Of a DNA stretch of 64,000 nucleotides, positions 11,824 to 21,433 are shown one piece after another. Under the pieces are notes generated by a model that made no database searches, was not told the DNA's origin, and saw nothing but the letters and a program-made list of their open reading frames with translations. The translations under genes and the position numbers were made by a program. Position 1 is the stretch's first letter. Each line of letters opens with the position of its first letter. The stretch comes from Thalassorhabdomicrobium marinisediminis (GTDB taxonomy: Bacteria; Pseudomonadota; Alphaproteobacteria; Rhodobacterales; Rhodobacteraceae), in contig NZ_QCYG01000008.1 of NCBI RefSeq assembly GCF_003072065.1, forward strand, positions 124,001 through 188,000. The letters run 5' to 3'.

Positions 11824-11900
11824 CGCCCCTAGATACCCCGCAAGCCCGCAGGCTCAAGCCCCCTCTTCATCTGACCCCATAAACTCGCCCCGCAGGGCCG

Positions 11901-12929
11901 CTATCGGTCAAAGAGATCGTTTTGCCCCTTGGGCGGTGCCAGTCCCAAATGCGTCCATGCCTTTTGCGCCAACATCCGCCCGCGGGGCGTGCGCTGGATC
12001 AATCCCTGTTGCAGCAGATAGGGTTCGATCACCTCTTCCAGTGCATCGCGGGACTCCGATAGCGCCGCCGACAGCGTTTCGATCCCCACCGGGCCGCCCT
12101 GATAATTCTCGGCGATCAGCCGCAGATAGCGCCGGTCCGCGCCGTCAAGCCCCAGATGATCCACCCCCAACCGGGTCAGGGCGCGATCGGCGATCTCCTG
12201 TGTGACCGTGCCGTCCCCCTCGACGATGGCGAAATCCACCACCCGCCGCAGCAGACGGCCCGCGATGCGCGGCGTGCCGCGAGCGCGTTTGGCGATCTCT
12301 TGCGCGCCGTTCTCGGTTGCCGGCGCCCCCATGAGCCGCGCGCCACGGGTGACGATTTCGTGCAGCTCGGCGGTGGTATAGAACTGCAACCGCGTGGGGA
12401 TGCCGAAACGGTCGCGCAGGGGCGTGGTGAGCAGGCCCATCCGCGTCGTTGCGCCAATCAAGGTGAAAGGCTGCAATTCGATCCGCACGGTCCGCGCCGC
12501 CGGCCCCTCTCCGATCACCAGATCGAGTTCGAAATCCTCCAACGCGGGATAGAGCACCTCCTCGACCGCCGGATTGAGGCGGTGGATCTCGTCGATGAAA
12601 AGCACGTCCCGCGCCTCAAGGTTGGTCAGGATCGCTGCAAGATCCCCCGCTTTCGCCAGCACAGGTCCGGAGGTCATGCGGAACCCGACGCCCAATTCCC
12701 GTGCCATGATCTGCGCCAATGTGGTTTTGCCCAGACCGGGGGGGCCGTGGAACAGGGTGTGGTCCATAGCCTCGCCCCGGCGCTTGGCGCTTTCGATGAA
12801 CACCTTCAGGTTGGCGCGGGCCTCCGCCTGGCCGATGAACTCGTCCAGCACCTGCGGGCGCAGGGCGCGGTCCCCCTCGTGGGTGGCATCCTCGGCCTGA
12901 CGCTGGGGTTGCAAAGACGGCTCATCCAT
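11901..12929 (-). CDS. ruvB: Holliday junction branch migration helicase RuvB
   Basis: 342 aa AAA+ motor that drives branch migration on RuvA-bound Holliday junctions. The Walker A motif GPPGLGKT is at 62-69, followed by Walker [11 protein letters not shown] and sensor block [20 protein letters not shown]-terminal winged helix follows, ending near [17 protein letters not shown] 12929 lies 30 nt after ruvA. Confidence 0.98.
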   Translation of the reverse strand: MDEPSLQPQRQAEDATHEGDRALRPQVLDEFIGQAEARANLKVFIESAKRRGEAMDHTLFHGPPGLGKTTLAQIMARELGVGFRMTSGPVLAKAGDLAAILTNLEARDVLFIDEIHRLNPAVEEVLYPALEDFELDLVIGEGPAARTVRIELQPFTLIGATTRMGLLTTPLRDRFGIPTRLQFYTTAELHEIVTRGARLMGAPATENGAQEIAKRARGTPRIAGRLLRRVVDFAIVEGDGTVTQEIADRALTRLGVDHLGLDGADRRYLRLIAENYQGGPVGIETLSAALSESRDALEEVIEPYLLQQGLIQRTPRGRMLAQKAWTHLGLAPPKGQNDLFDR

Positions 12930-12959
12930 ATCGGTTATCCTTGTGGGGGCCTGTCACCC

Positions 12960-13631
12960 CTACCCCTTGGGCGCCAGCAGCTTCAAGGCCGCGCGGATCA
13001 GCGTCGCCGTATCGGCATCCGGCGCGGCCCCTGCGGCCTGCGCCACGGCGCTTGCGGCATCGGACGGCCCGTAGCCCAGATTGCCCAGCGCCGAGAGCGC
13101 TTCGGATTGCGCGGCACCGTCCGCCGCAGCGGGTGCTGCGACGGTCTCGATCACAGCGTCATCCTGCGCGTCTGCGGGGGCTACGGCCCCGCCGCCCGCC
13201 GCAGGCGCCGTTCCCGCCAGCGCCATGACGCTGTGCGCTTTGTCCTTGAGATCAAGAATGACCTTCTTGGCGGTCTTTGGCCCCACGCCCTTCGCCGTCG
13301 CCACCGCCGCCCAGTCCCCCAAGGCAATCGCGCGGCTCACACCGTCGGCGCCCAAGGCGCCCAGAATGGCCAGCGACGCCTTGGCCCCGATCCCCTGCAC
13401 CGACATCAGCAGGCGGTGCCATTCCTTTTCCACAAGGGTCGAGAAGCCGAAAAGCTGCAACAGATCCTCGCGCACCAGAAGGTCGGTATAAAGCGCTACT
13501 GCCTCGCCCACGCCGGGCAGGGTCGCCATGACCCGGTCGCTGACATAAACGACGTAGCCCACACCCCGCACGTCAATCAGCACGTGATCGGTCGCGCGAT
13601 ATTCCAGCCGTCCGGCGATGCGCCCGATCAT
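12960..13631 (-). CDS. ruvA: Holliday junction DNA-binding protein RuvA
   Basis: 223 aa. The N-terminal OB-fold starts [11 protein letters not shown]. Two helix-hairpin-helix motifs follow ([13 protein letters not shown] and [14 protein letters not shown]). An Ala-rich linker (about 140-170) connects to the C-terminal domain III ([14 protein letters not shown]) that contacts RuvB. ATG 13631 overlaps the ruvC stop as ATGA. Confidence 0.97.
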   Translation of the reverse strand: MIGRIAGRLEYRATDHVLIDVRGVGYVVYVSDRVMATLPGVGEAVALYTDLLVREDLLQLFGFSTLVEKEWHRLLMSVQGIGAKASLAILGALGADGVSRAIALGDWAAVATAKGVGPKTAKKVILDLKDKAHSVMALAGTAPAAGGGAVAPADAQDDAVIETVAAPAAADGAAQSEALSALGNLGYGPSDAASAVAQAAGAAPDADTATLIRAALKLLAPKG

Positions 13632-14137
13632 GCGGCACCTGCGCGACGGGCGGCGGCGGTGACGCGGCCCGCGGTCTGGGCGTGATGGGCGTGACAGATG
13701 GCAATCGCCAGGGCATCCGCCGCATCCGGTCCGGCCAGTTCAACCCCCGGCAGTTGCAGCTTCACCATATGCGCGATCTGCGCCTTGTCCGCATGGCCCA
13801 CCCCGACCACGGCCTTTTTCACCGCGTTGGGCGCGTATTCCCCGACGGCGAGCCCCGCCTGCGCCGGAACCAGCATCGCGATCCCCCGCGCCTGCCCCAG
13901 CTTCAGCGTCGCCGCCCCGTTGGTGTTCACGAACGTTTGCTCCACCGCCGCCGCATCGGGCGCATAGGTTGCCACGATATCGGTCAGCGCGACATGCAGG
14001 GCCATCAGGCGGCTGGCAAGCGGCCCCGATCCCGACGTGCAAACGCCATTCGCGACATGGGACAGCCGCGATCCGTCAATGCGAATCACGCCCCAGCCCA
14101 TGCATCGCAACCCCGGATCAATGCCCAAAACCCGCAT
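13628..14137 (-). CDS. ruvC: Crossover junction endodeoxyribonuclease RuvC
   Basis: 169 aa resolvase. The start MRVLGIDPG puts the first catalytic aspartate at D7. VEQTFVNTN supplies the glutamate, and [17 protein letters not shown] supplies the C-terminal acidic residues. The open frame continues 54 nt upstream, but ATG 14137 gives the canonical N-terminus. It is the first gene of ruvC-ruvA-ruvB. No alphaproteobacterial LexA box (GTTC-N7-GTTC or GAAC-N7-GAAC) was seen upstream. Confidence 0.96.
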   Translation of the reverse strand: MRVLGIDPGLRCMGWGVIRIDGSRLSHVANGVCTSGSGPLASRLMALHVALTDIVATYAPDAAAVEQTFVNTNGAATLKLGQARGIAMLVPAQAGLAVGEYAPNAVKKAVVGVGHADKAQIAHMVKLQLPGVELAGPDAADALAIAICHAHHAQTAGRVTAAARRAGAA

Positions 14138-14453
14138 CACTGCCCCTTTTTTCTCAGTCTTGATCACAGGCCTAGCACAAAAGGCGAACACCCGCCTAGC
14201 CCCTTGTCGCAGCCCCCTCGCGCGACAGGCCTCAAAGATGGGTCGTTTCCGACCTCGCCTCGTTCGTTCGCGACACTTTCAGGGCCAAAATTTTAACTTT
14301 TCTTTCAGCCCCTTAGCCCGCCTCACCGTTATGCAGAAACCGCATATCACCCATGCTTAAATTGATCTGGTTCAAACGCGATCTCGGGCCTAACTGCGCC
14401 TCAGAACGACATCCCCTCCACCGGCGCCCGCCCCGTTTTCAGGAGTTATCCCA
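14138..14453. other. Divergent intergenic region between ruvC and the DUF1127 gene
   Basis: 316 nt without a supported gene. The right half is less G+C-rich (14285-14375), contains an FNR-like palindrome at 14362-14375, and ends in an AGGAG ribosome-binding site about 10 nt before the DUF1127 ATG. No clear sigma-70 pair was found for ruvC. Confidence 0.6.
14362..14375 (+). promoter_or_regulatory. Putative FnrL/Dnr (Crp-Fnr family) binding site
   Basis: The 14-mer TTGATCTGGTTCAA matches the family pattern TTGA-N6-TCAA. Its centre lies about 85 nt upstream of the DUF1127 ATG. In Rhodobacteraceae such boxes mark oxygen- or NO-responsive promoters. The assignment rests on one site only. Confidence 0.45.
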
Positions 14454-14651
14454 ATGGCCGCCATCGACATCCGCACCGCAACCGCAAAATCCGGTTTCTC
14501 CCTCTCCAACCTGATCGGCATGATCGCCGCCTGGAACGACGCCCGCCTGACCCGTCGCGCGCTGTCGAGCCTCACGGCCCGCGAGCTCGACGATATCGGC
14601 CTTGTGCGTGCCGACATCGACGCCATTGTGAACGGCCAGCTTATCCGCTGA
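14454..14651 (+). CDS. DUF1127 domain-containing small protein
   Basis: 65 aa. The C-terminal half has the DUF1127 pattern: W-N-D-A-R-x-T-R-R-A-L followed by LTARELDDIGLVRADID. Small Arg-rich DUF1127 proteins in alphaproteobacteria have been linked to phosphate/C1 metabolism and RNA turnover; the role here is unknown. It has a good AGGAG ribosome-binding site, an FNR-like box upstream and its own terminator downstream, so it forms a single-gene transcript. Confidence 0.88.
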   Translation: MAAIDIRTATAKSGFSLSNLIGMIAAWNDARLTRRALSSLTARELDDIGLVRADIDAIVNGQLIR

Positions 14652-14699
14652 CCGATCCGCGGCCGCGCGCCGGCCGCGTGAAACAACAAGATACAACAA

Positions 14700-14727
14700 G
14701 GCCGCGTCCCATCGGGCGCGGCCTTTT
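14700..14727 (+). terminator. Intrinsic terminator after the DUF1127 gene
   Basis: A roughly 10-bp GC stem (arms 14700-14709 and 14714-14723, with one wobble pair) is followed by TTTT. It lies 48 nt past the DUF1127 stop. Confidence 0.8.
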
Positions 14728-14759
14728 CATGTCCGGGATTGTCCGTGCGAGCAAAGGTG

Positions 14760-15110
14760 TCAGGGCCGGAACACCGTCCGCGCCAGATAGGCCCCGACCG
14801 CAACGGTCACCGGGTCTTCCTGCATGACCACGGCGCCGGCCCGCTCAAGCAACATGCCCTCCCGCAGCCCCGCCACGCGGTCGCCGTAAGCCTCGGCCCC
14901 GAGTTCGGCAAACAGCAACGCCTTGAACGCCAGCAGCAGGCCAACCACGATCATGGCCCCTTTGACCGGAAAGCGGGGTCGGATCAGTCGCGGGCGCGAC
15001 CGGATCAACCCGTCACGGCCAACACGGTGGACGACACCATTGCGGCGCATCCGTTCATGGGTCCGCACGACGCGAACCAGTCGTTTGTTGAAAGAAGCAT
15101 CCATCGCCAT
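14760..15110 (-). CDS. Small membrane-anchored protein of unknown function
   Basis: 116 aa. A basic N-terminus rich in Arg/Lys (FNKRLVRVVRTHERMRRNG) precedes one hydrophobic helix at about residues 51-69 (GAMIVVGLLLAFKALLFAEL). A short C-terminal domain follows. No family recognised. Likely start ATG 15110, with AGG 8 nt upstream, or ATG 15104. It lies 117 nt downstream of prmA on the same strand. The positive-inside pattern suggests the N-terminus is cytoplasmic. Confidence 0.65.
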   Translation of the reverse strand: MAMDASFNKRLVRVVRTHERMRRNGVVHRVGRDGLIRSRPRLIRPRFPVKGAMIVVGLLLAFKALLFAELGAEAYGDRVAGLREGMLLERAGAVVMQEDPVTVAVGAYLARTVFRP

Positions 15111-15227
15111 CAAGCAGCCTATTGTCATCCGGCCCCCACCGAACGGGTGCCAGAGTCAGGCCGAAATGTGGCGAAAGTGTGGCGGATCGCTCAAATGCCT
15201 GTAAAAACCGCCTCAAATGTGGTTTCT

Positions 15228-16100
15228 TTATGAAACGCGCCGCAAGGTCAGGGTCGACCAGTCACCAATCCGGTCGTGGTGCAGCAGATTGTATCCAGCT
15301 TCGGCATAAACCGCCACAATCTCCTCGGCCTGTTCGTTCAGAAGACCGGACAGAATCGCGATGCCTTGCGGTTTGGAATGCGCCGCAAGATCAGGGGCAA
15401 GCGTGATCAGCGGCCCTTTGAGGATGTTGGCAAAGATCAGATCAAACGGCGCCGCTTGCGCCAGTGCCGGAGCGTCGAATCCGGCGGCGGTGACACAGGT
15501 GACGGCCCCGGTCATGTCATTCGCCGCCAGATTGGCCAGCGCCACGTCGACAGCCACAGGGTCGATGTCGCTGGCGATCACGTTCGGCGCACCTGCCTTC
15601 GCAGCGGCCATCCCCAGCACCGCCGTGCCACAGCCGATGTCGGCGACGTCGGCAAACTGCGCGCCATCAGCCAGCAGCCGGTCCAGGGCCTTCAGGCAGC
15701 CCAGCGTCGTCCCGTGGTGCCCCGTCCCGAAGGCCATGGCCGCATCGATCAGCAGGCCAATGCGATCGGCGGGCAGTTGCTCGGCATCATGGCTGCCATA
15801 GACAAAGAACCGCCCCGCCTCGACCGGGGGCAATTCGCGCTTCACATGGGCGACCCAGTCGGTCTCGGGCACTTCGCTGACCACGAACGACCGCGCGCCG
15901 AAGGTGGCCGCGAGAAGCGCCAGCGCAACCTCGTCCGGCGCACCTTCGAAATAGCCGCCAACCTCCCACAATCCGCTGTCATCCTCCACCTCGAAGACGC
16001 CGACCCCGGTCGGTGCGGGCTGCATCTCTTCCATGGCGGCGCCCAGCGCATCCGCTGCTGGCTTGCCGGTCAGGGTGGTCAGGGCCGTAAAGGTCGTCAT
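15228..16100 (-). CDS. prmA: Ribosomal protein L11 methyltransferase PrmA
   Basis: 290 aa SAM-dependent enzyme that trimethylates ribosomal protein L11. The SAM-binding motif I, DIGCGTAVLG, is at about 154-163. The block AMAFGTGHHGTT before it and the NIL motif in DLIFANILKGPL are diagnostic of PrmA. It starts 3 nt after the MFS gene stop, so the two are co-transcribed. Confidence 0.95.
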   Translation of the reverse strand: MTTFTALTTLTGKPAADALGAAMEEMQPAPTGVGVFEVEDDSGLWEVGGYFEGAPDEVALALLAATFGARSFVVSEVPETDWVAHVKRELPPVEAGRFFVYGSHDAEQLPADRIGLLIDAAMAFGTGHHGTTLGCLKALDRLLADGAQFADVADIGCGTAVLGMAAAKAGAPNVIASDIDPVAVDVALANLAANDMTGAVTCVTAAGFDAPALAQAAPFDLIFANILKGPLITLAPDLAAHSKPQGIAILSGLLNEQAEEIVAVYAEAGYNLLHHDRIGDWSTLTLRRVS

Positions 16101-16103
16101 GGG

Positions 16104-17336
16104 TTACTCCGCAGGTTGGGCGCGCCGCAGGTGCGCGAATATGGTCTCGTTCCCGGCTTCGGGGTGGCGCGGGATCATCAACGCCAGCGTCAGCGACACC
16201 AGCGCCATGCCCGCCGCCGCCAGAAACACCAACCCCGGAGAGGTCAGCCACAAATACCCCAGCAGCGCCGGCAGAAAGACCGCCGCGATGTGGTTGATCG
16301 TAAAGGCCACCGCCGCCGTGGGCGCGATGTCACCGGGGTCGGCGATTTTCTGGAAATAGGTCTTGAGCGCCAGCGCCAAGCTGAAAAAGATGTGGTTGAA
16401 CACGTAAAGCGCCGCCGCCAGCACCACGCCCCAGCCGAAGTAATACAGCCCGCCATACAGAAAGAAAATCGCCGCCAGCCCGATATATTCGAACACCAGC
16501 GCGTTGCGCTCTCCGAACACGCCGACCGCCCGCCCGACAAGGGGGGCCGAGACCATGTTGGCGATCAGGGTGATCAGGAACAGCGCGGTGATCTCGTGCA
16601 CTGCAAAGCCGAACTTCTCGACCATCATGAAGCCCGCGAAGACCACAAAGATCTGCCGCCGCGCGCCGGACATGAACTGCAAGGCGTAATACAACCAGTA
16701 GCGCCGCCGCAGCACGAAGGATTTCAGCTGCGGATTGGGGCTTTCGAACTGGGGATAGGCAAACAGGCAGAACACCGCGACCGCAGCGGTCAACCCGCCG
16801 GAGACCCAATAAACCACCGAATAGGACAGGCCCAGCGCCTCCCACGTCAGCACGATCAGCACATAGGCCAGAAAGGTCGCCCCCGATCCGGCGGCGATGA
16901 TCCAGCCCAGCGTCTGCGGCGCGCGCTGCTTGTCGAGCCATTGCAGCTGCAGCGACTGGTTCACCGTCTCGTAATAATGGAACCCGATGGAACTGAGCAT
17001 GGTGATCGTAAGGATGCCGCCCAGACTGGGAAACTGCGCGGTCAGCGCGGTCGCAACCCCCAGCAGACACAGGGCCACCAGCCCCAGCACCTGTTCGCGG
17101 AACAGCATCAACAGAACGATGACGCCAATGGCGAAAAAGCCCGGAATCTCGCGCACCGTATGCAGCCAGCCAATGTCGGACCCGTCGAACTCCGCCACTT
17201 CAATCACGAAGTTGTTGAGCAGCGCCGACCATGTGGCAAAGGCCACCGGCATCGCGGCGGCCATCAGAAACAGCAACGCCACGGGGCGGCGCCACCGCGG
17301 CAGGCTCTGCGCCTCGGAAAGGGTCATGGTTTTCAT
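16104..17336 (-). CDS. MFS transporter, substrate unknown
   Basis: 410 aa with about 11-12 hydrophobic segments spread over the whole length and a basic central loop (VLRRRYWLYY), as in major facilitator permeases. The first helix is MAAAMPVAFATWSALL. The classical motif A is not clear, so no substrate is proposed. ATG 17336. It is immediately upstream of prmA and 137 nt downstream of priA, with a hairpin repeat in between. Confidence 0.85.
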   Translation of the reverse strand: MKTMTLSEAQSLPRWRRPVALLFLMAAAMPVAFATWSALLNNFVIEVAEFDGSDIGWLHTVREIPGFFAIGVIVLLMLFREQVLGLVALCLLGVATALTAQFPSLGGILTITMLSSIGFHYYETVNQSLQLQWLDKQRAPQTLGWIIAAGSGATFLAYVLIVLTWEALGLSYSVVYWVSGGLTAAVAVFCLFAYPQFESPNPQLKSFVLRRRYWLYYALQFMSGARRQIFVVFAGFMMVEKFGFAVHEITALFLITLIANMVSAPLVGRAVGVFGERNALVFEYIGLAAIFFLYGGLYYFGWGVVLAAALYVFNHIFFSLALALKTYFQKIADPGDIAPTAAVAFTINHIAAVFLPALLGYLWLTSPGLVFLAAAGMALVSLTLALMIPRHPEAGNETIFAHLRRAQPAE

Positions 17337-17410
17337 GCCATGGCTTTACGCCCGCCCGGCGGATTTGTCGAACCCGCAATTGCCCGTCCGCGCCTCACCC
17401 TTTGCCCGCT

Positions 17411-17462
17411 CATCTTTGCTTCACAAATATCCCGGGGAGTCCGAAGGACGGGGCAGAGCCCC
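17411..17462 (-). repeat. 3' hairpin repeat element, copy 1 (after priA)
   Basis: Read on the minus strand, 11 nt past the priA stop: hairpin GGGGC-tct-GCCCC, a second small hairpin GTCC-ttc-GGAC, then CCCCGGGATATTT and a tail ending AAGCAAAGATG. It shares this plan with three other elements in the window and lies in the same orientation relative to the upstream gene. Confidence 0.8.
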
Positions 17463-17473
17463 ATTTACGTCCG

Positions 17474-19666
17474 TCAATAGAAACTCTGCGGATCAATATC
17501 GATTGCCATCCGCAGATCCCCGCGCAGCTTGAACTGCTTGGCCCAGGCCGCAAGCGCCTGTTGCAGCGGCACGCCTTTCTCGGCCTTCACCAGCAAGCGC
17601 ACCCTGTGCCGCCCCCGAATCCTTGCAATGGGCGCGGGGGCGGGTCCGAAGACCTGCGCGCCAATCTGGCGCAAGGGGCCGTCCTGTCGCGCCATGGCGG
17701 TGCCCAGATCGAAGACCTCTTGCACGTTGGGGCTGCTCAGCACGATCCCCGCCATCCGGCCATAGGGCGGCACGCCCGCGGCCCGACGCTCGCCGGCTTC
17801 GGCGGCCCAGAAAGCCTCTTCATCGCCGCCCAGAATGGCGCGAATGACGGGGTGCTCCGGCTGGAAGGTCTGCAACACAGCCTCGCCCGCCGCTTCGGCC
17901 CGTCCGGCCCGCCCCGCGACCTGCCGCATCAACTGAAACGTGCGCTCGGCTGCGCGCAGGTCCGAGCCCTGCAACCCCAGATCGGCGTCGATCACCCCCA
18001 CAAGCGTCAACTTGGGGAAATTGTGCCCCTTGGCCACCAGCTGGGTGCCGACGATCACATCCGCATCGCCCCGGGCGATCGCCTCGATATGCTCTTTCAA
18101 CGCCCGCGCCGAGCCATAAAGGTCCGACGATAGAACCGCGATCTTCGCCTGCGGAAACAGGGCCTGCGCCTCTTCCGCCATACGCTCGACACCCGGACCC
18201 ACGGGGGCCAGCTTGTCCTCGACCTCGCACGAGGGGCAGACCGTCGGCATCGGTTTCGTCTCGCCGCACTGGTGGCACATCAGACGCTTGAGGAACCGGT
18301 GCTCCACCATCGTCGAATCGCAGTCGTCGCAGCCGATCTGGTGGCCGCAAGCCCGACAGATCGTCACCGGCGCATAGCCGCGCCGATTGAGGAACAGCAG
18401 CGATTGCTCGCCCCGCTCCAGCCGCGCCTGCACCTTGGCCTGCAAACTCGGAGAGACCCAGCGACTGCCCGGCAAATCCTCACTGCGCATGTCGATGGCG
18501 GTCATCTCGGGCAGCACCGCCGCCCCATAGCGCGAGGTGAGCGTCACCCGCCGGTATTTGCCCGCCTCCACATTGGCCCAGCTTTCCAGCGAAGGCGTGG
18601 CGCTGGCCAGCACCACCTGCGCGCTGTTGAGCGAGGCCCGCAACACCGCCATGTCGCGCGCGTTGTAAAGCACGCCGTCCTCTTGCTTGTAAGACGTGTC
18701 GTGTTCTTCATCGACGACGATCAGCCCCAGATCGCGGAACGGCAGGAACAGCGCCGAGCGCGCGCCGACGATCAGCTGCGCCTCGCCCTGCCCCACCATT
18801 TTCCAGCAGCGGCGCCGCTCGGTCATGGTGACACCGCTGTGCCATTCCGCAGGCTTGTGGCCGAAGCGCGCCTCGACCCGTGTGATGAACTCAGAGGTGA
18901 GCGCGATTTCCGGCAAAAGCACCAGCGCCTGCCGCCCTTGGCGCAGACATTCGGCCACCGCTTCAAGATAGACCTCGGTCTTGCCCGACCCGGTGACACC
19001 CTTGAGCAGGGTCGTGCCGTAGCGCCCCGAGCGCACCGCATCGCGCAACACCTGCGCACCGGCCTGCTGATCCTCGGTCAGCTCTTTGCTGCCATACTCC
19101 GGATCAAGGCGGGGATAGGGCAGATCGCGGGGGCTGTCCTCCTCGCTCACCGCGCCAAGCTTCACGAGGCCCTTGACCACTGAAGGCGTCACCCCCGCCA
19201 TCTCGGCCACCTCTTTCAAGGTGAACGCAAGGCCGCCATAGTCGCGCAGCACCTCAAGCACCTTGCGCCGCGCGTCGGTCATTCGCTCGGGCTCGGCGGT
19301 GCCCAGACGGTAAACCTTGCGCATCGACGGGGCGTCGCCCAGCCCCGGCGCACGGGTGGCCAACCGCAGCATCGCAGACATCGGGGTCAGCGTGTAATCG
19401 GCCGCTTTGGTCAGAAACTGGCGCATCTCGTCGGCCATGGGCACCACGTCCAGCACCCGGTTGACCGCGCGCACCTTGGAGATGTCCCAATCCCCCCGGC
19501 CCGGCCCCCAGACCACGCCCAACACCTTGCGCGGCCCCAAGGGAACCTCGACAAACGCCCCAAGCCAGCAGCCACCCTCGGGGGCCTTGTAGTCCAGCAC
19601 CCGGTCCAGCGGCTGGGTGGTCAACACGCCCACCAGTGCGCCTTCGTCGAAAAACTCCTGCGTCAC
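17474..19666 (-). CDS. priA: Primosomal protein N' (replication restart helicase PriA)
   Basis: 730 aa, full length. An N-terminal 3'-DNA-binding domain precedes the helicase core: Walker A GVTGSGKT at 223-230 and a DEEH box in LIVVDEEHDTSYKQ. A zinc cluster of paired cysteines begins at CRACGHQIGCDDC and continues through CHQCGE to CPSC. PriA reloads the replisome at collapsed forks. The start is GTG at 19666; the encoded FFDEGALVGVLT fits family N-termini, but no strong ribosome-binding site is visible. Confidence 0.96.
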   Translation of the reverse strand: MTQEFFDEGALVGVLTTQPLDRVLDYKAPEGGCWLGAFVEVPLGPRKVLGVVWGPGRGDWDISKVRAVNRVLDVVPMADEMRQFLTKAADYTLTPMSAMLRLATRAPGLGDAPSMRKVYRLGTAEPERMTDARRKVLEVLRDYGGLAFTLKEVAEMAGVTPSVVKGLVKLGAVSEEDSPRDLPYPRLDPEYGSKELTEDQQAGAQVLRDAVRSGRYGTTLLKGVTGSGKTEVYLEAVAECLRQGRQALVLLPEIALTSEFITRVEARFGHKPAEWHSGVTMTERRRCWKMVGQGEAQLIVGARSALFLPFRDLGLIVVDEEHDTSYKQEDGVLYNARDMAVLRASLNSAQVVLASATPSLESWANVEAGKYRRVTLTSRYGAAVLPEMTAIDMRSEDLPGSRWVSPSLQAKVQARLERGEQSLLFLNRRGYAPVTICRACGHQIGCDDCDSTMVEHRFLKRLMCHQCGETKPMPTVCPSCEVEDKLAPVGPGVERMAEEAQALFPQAKIAVLSSDLYGSARALKEHIEAIARGDADVIVGTQLVAKGHNFPKLTLVGVIDADLGLQGSDLRAAERTFQLMRQVAGRAGRAEAAGEAVLQTFQPEHPVIRAILGGDEEAFWAAEAGERRAAGVPPYGRMAGIVLSSPNVQEVFDLGTAMARQDGPLRQIGAQVFGPAPAPIARIRGRHRVRLLVKAEKGVPLQQALAAWAKQFKLRGDLRMAIDIDPQSFY

Positions 19667-19888
19667 GCCCGCACCACCCCGGCCGCGCCGCCCGGGCGGG
19701 CCGCCCGCACCGGCTTGAAATCGTCTCTAGACCTGCTGCTCATACCCACAATCATTCCACCGGATCCGCGGCCTCGTTTCTGACCGGCACATTAGACACC
19801 TGCCACGGGCGCGGCACAACCGGCCCTTTCCGCGCCCTCTGCGATAGGATATGGCTACGGCAAACGCATTTAACACCGGAGCGCTGCC

Positions 19889-20542
19889 ATGAAATTCTTC
19901 GTAGATTCCGCCGAAATCGACGCCATCACCGAGCTTAACGAACTGGGCATGGTGGACGGCGTGACAACCAACCCCTCGCTCATCGCCAAGTCCGGCCGTG
20001 ATATTCTTGAGGTCACCAAGGAGATTTGCGATCTCGTCGACGGCCCCGTCTCGGCCGAGGTGATCGCGCTTGAGGCCGACGCCATGATCGAAGAGGGCCG
20101 CAAGCTGGCCAAGATCGCCGACAACATCGCCGTCAAGGTGCCGCTGACCTGGGACGGGCTGAAGGCCTGCAAGGTGCTGTCCAACGACGGGCACATGGTC
20201 AACGTGACGTTGTGTTTCTCGGCCAATCAGGCGCTGCTGGCCGCGAAGGCCGGGGCGACCTTCATTTCGCCCTTCATCGGGCGGCTCGACGATCTCAACC
20301 TCGACGGGCTTGAGGTGATCGAGGATATCCGCACGATCTATGACAACTACGGCTTCGACACGCAGGTTCTTGCCGCCTCGATCCGCAGCGCCAACCACAT
20401 GAGCGAATGTGCCAAGATCGGCGCTGACGTGGCCACCGCGCCGCCCCATGTCATTAAGGCGATGGCCAACCACGTGCTGACCGACAAGGGGCTGGATGCC
20501 TTTGTGAAGGACGCGCAGAAAGCCAACATCAAGATCGTCTGA
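19889..20542 (+). CDS. fsa: Fructose-6-phosphate aldolase / short-form transaldolase
   Basis: 217 aa, the size of the small FSA/TalC class rather than the 315-aa TalB class. The motif [13 protein letters not shown] at residues 24-36 and the Schiff-base lysine K83 in [12 protein letters not shown] are conserved. It acts on C3/C4 sugar-phosphate exchange, as transaldolase or F6P aldolase; sequence alone does not separate the two. CGGAG precedes the ATG by 7 nt. It is divergent from priA. Confidence 0.92.
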   Translation: MKFFVDSAEIDAITELNELGMVDGVTTNPSLIAKSGRDILEVTKEICDLVDGPVSAEVIALEADAMIEEGRKLAKIADNIAVKVPLTWDGLKACKVLSNDGHMVNVTLCFSANQALLAAKAGATFISPFIGRLDDLNLDGLEVIEDIRTIYDNYGFDTQVLAASIRSANHMSECAKIGADVATAPPHVIKAMANHVLTDKGLDAFVKDAQKANIKIV

Positions 20543-20553
20543 CCCGATGCGGT

Positions 20554-20617
20554 GGGGGGCCAGCCCCCCCGCCGGATGCCTCCGGCGTCCCCCCGAGGTA
20601 TTTGCGAACCAAAGAAG
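20554..20617 (+). repeat. 3' hairpin repeat element, copy 2 (after fsa)
   Basis: 11 nt past the fsa stop: hairpin GGGGGGC-ca-GCCCCCC, second hairpin GCCGGA-tgcc-TCCGGC, then CCCCCCGAGGTATTTG and tail GAACCAAAGAAG. It has the same plan and the same gene-relative orientation as copies 1, 3 and 4. Confidence 0.85.
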
Positions 20618-20725
20618 CGGGGCGGGGTGCGAAGCGGCAACACTTTGTGATTGCGCCAGATTGCACTGGCCGCACCCGCGCGGGGTCTGTTACACCCTTG
20701 GCCAATCAACAAGAACGAGCCGAGT

Positions 20726-21433
20726 ATGAGTAGTGACGCCCTGTTGACCGAAGCGCTGCGGTCGAAAATCCTGTCCGATCCGGACGCCATTCTTGAAGAT
20801 CAGGACCTGATGCGGGCGCTGGTGGCAGCGAACGAGAAATCGTTGGGCGGCAATATCGTCGATTTGCGTGGCATCGCGATGGAGCGGCTGGAATCCCGGC
20901 TAGACCGGCTTGAGGACACCCATCGCAACGTTATTGCCGCCGCTTACGAGAATCTCGCCGGAACCAATCAAGTTCACCGCGCGATCCTGCGGATGATGGA
21001 TGCGGGCAAGTTCGAGAGCTTCCTGCGCGATCTGCGCGGCGACGTGGCGGATATTCTGCGGGTGGATGCGGTGCGGCTTATTCTGGAATCCTCGAGCGGG
21101 GAGGCCGATCCGGCCATCGCCCGGCTGAGCGACGTGCTGTCGATCGCGGAACCCGGCTTCGTGCGCAACTACATCACCCACGGCCGTTCGGCACCTGCGC
21201 GGCAGGTGACATTGCGTCAGGTCAAGACCGACGACACCGCGATTTTTGGCGAAAAGGCCGCCTATATCCGCTCGGAAGCCTGTTTGCAGCTCAACCTTGG
21301 TGAGGGGCGCCTGCCCGGGATGCTGATCCTTGGCGCCGAAGACCCGCACCAGTTCACCCCGCAACAGGGCACCGATCTTCTGACCTTTTTCGCCGGCGTG
21401 TTCGAACGGGTCATGCGCCACTGGCTGAGCTGA
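20726..21433 (+). CDS. DUF484 family protein
   Basis: 235 aa. An N-terminal helical part contains LSDPDAILEDQDLMRALVAA; a GAF-like C-terminal part follows with LLTFFAGVFERVMRHWL at the end. DUF484 proteins are usually encoded just before xerC, as here, and are otherwise uncharacterised. The open frame begins at 20651, but ATG 20726 (MSSDALL) gives the expected N-terminus. Its TGA shares one base with the xerC ATG. Confidence 0.9.
   Translation: MSSDALLTEALRSKILSDPDAILEDQDLMRALVAANEKSLGGNIVDLRGIAMERLESRLDRLEDTHRNVIAAAYENLAGTNQVHRAILRMMDAGKFESFLRDLRGDVADILRVDAVRLILESSSGEADPAIARLSDVLSIAEPGFVRNYITHGRSAPARQVTLRQVKTDDTAIFGEKAAYIRSEACLQLNLGEGRLPGMLILGAEDPHQFTPQQGTDLLTFFAGVFERVMRHWLS

Noticed and set aside
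14138-14453. LexA box upstream of ruvC
   Set aside because: No GTTC-N7-GTTC or GAAC-N7-GAAC found; the GTTCGTTC string near 14268 does not have the right spacing.
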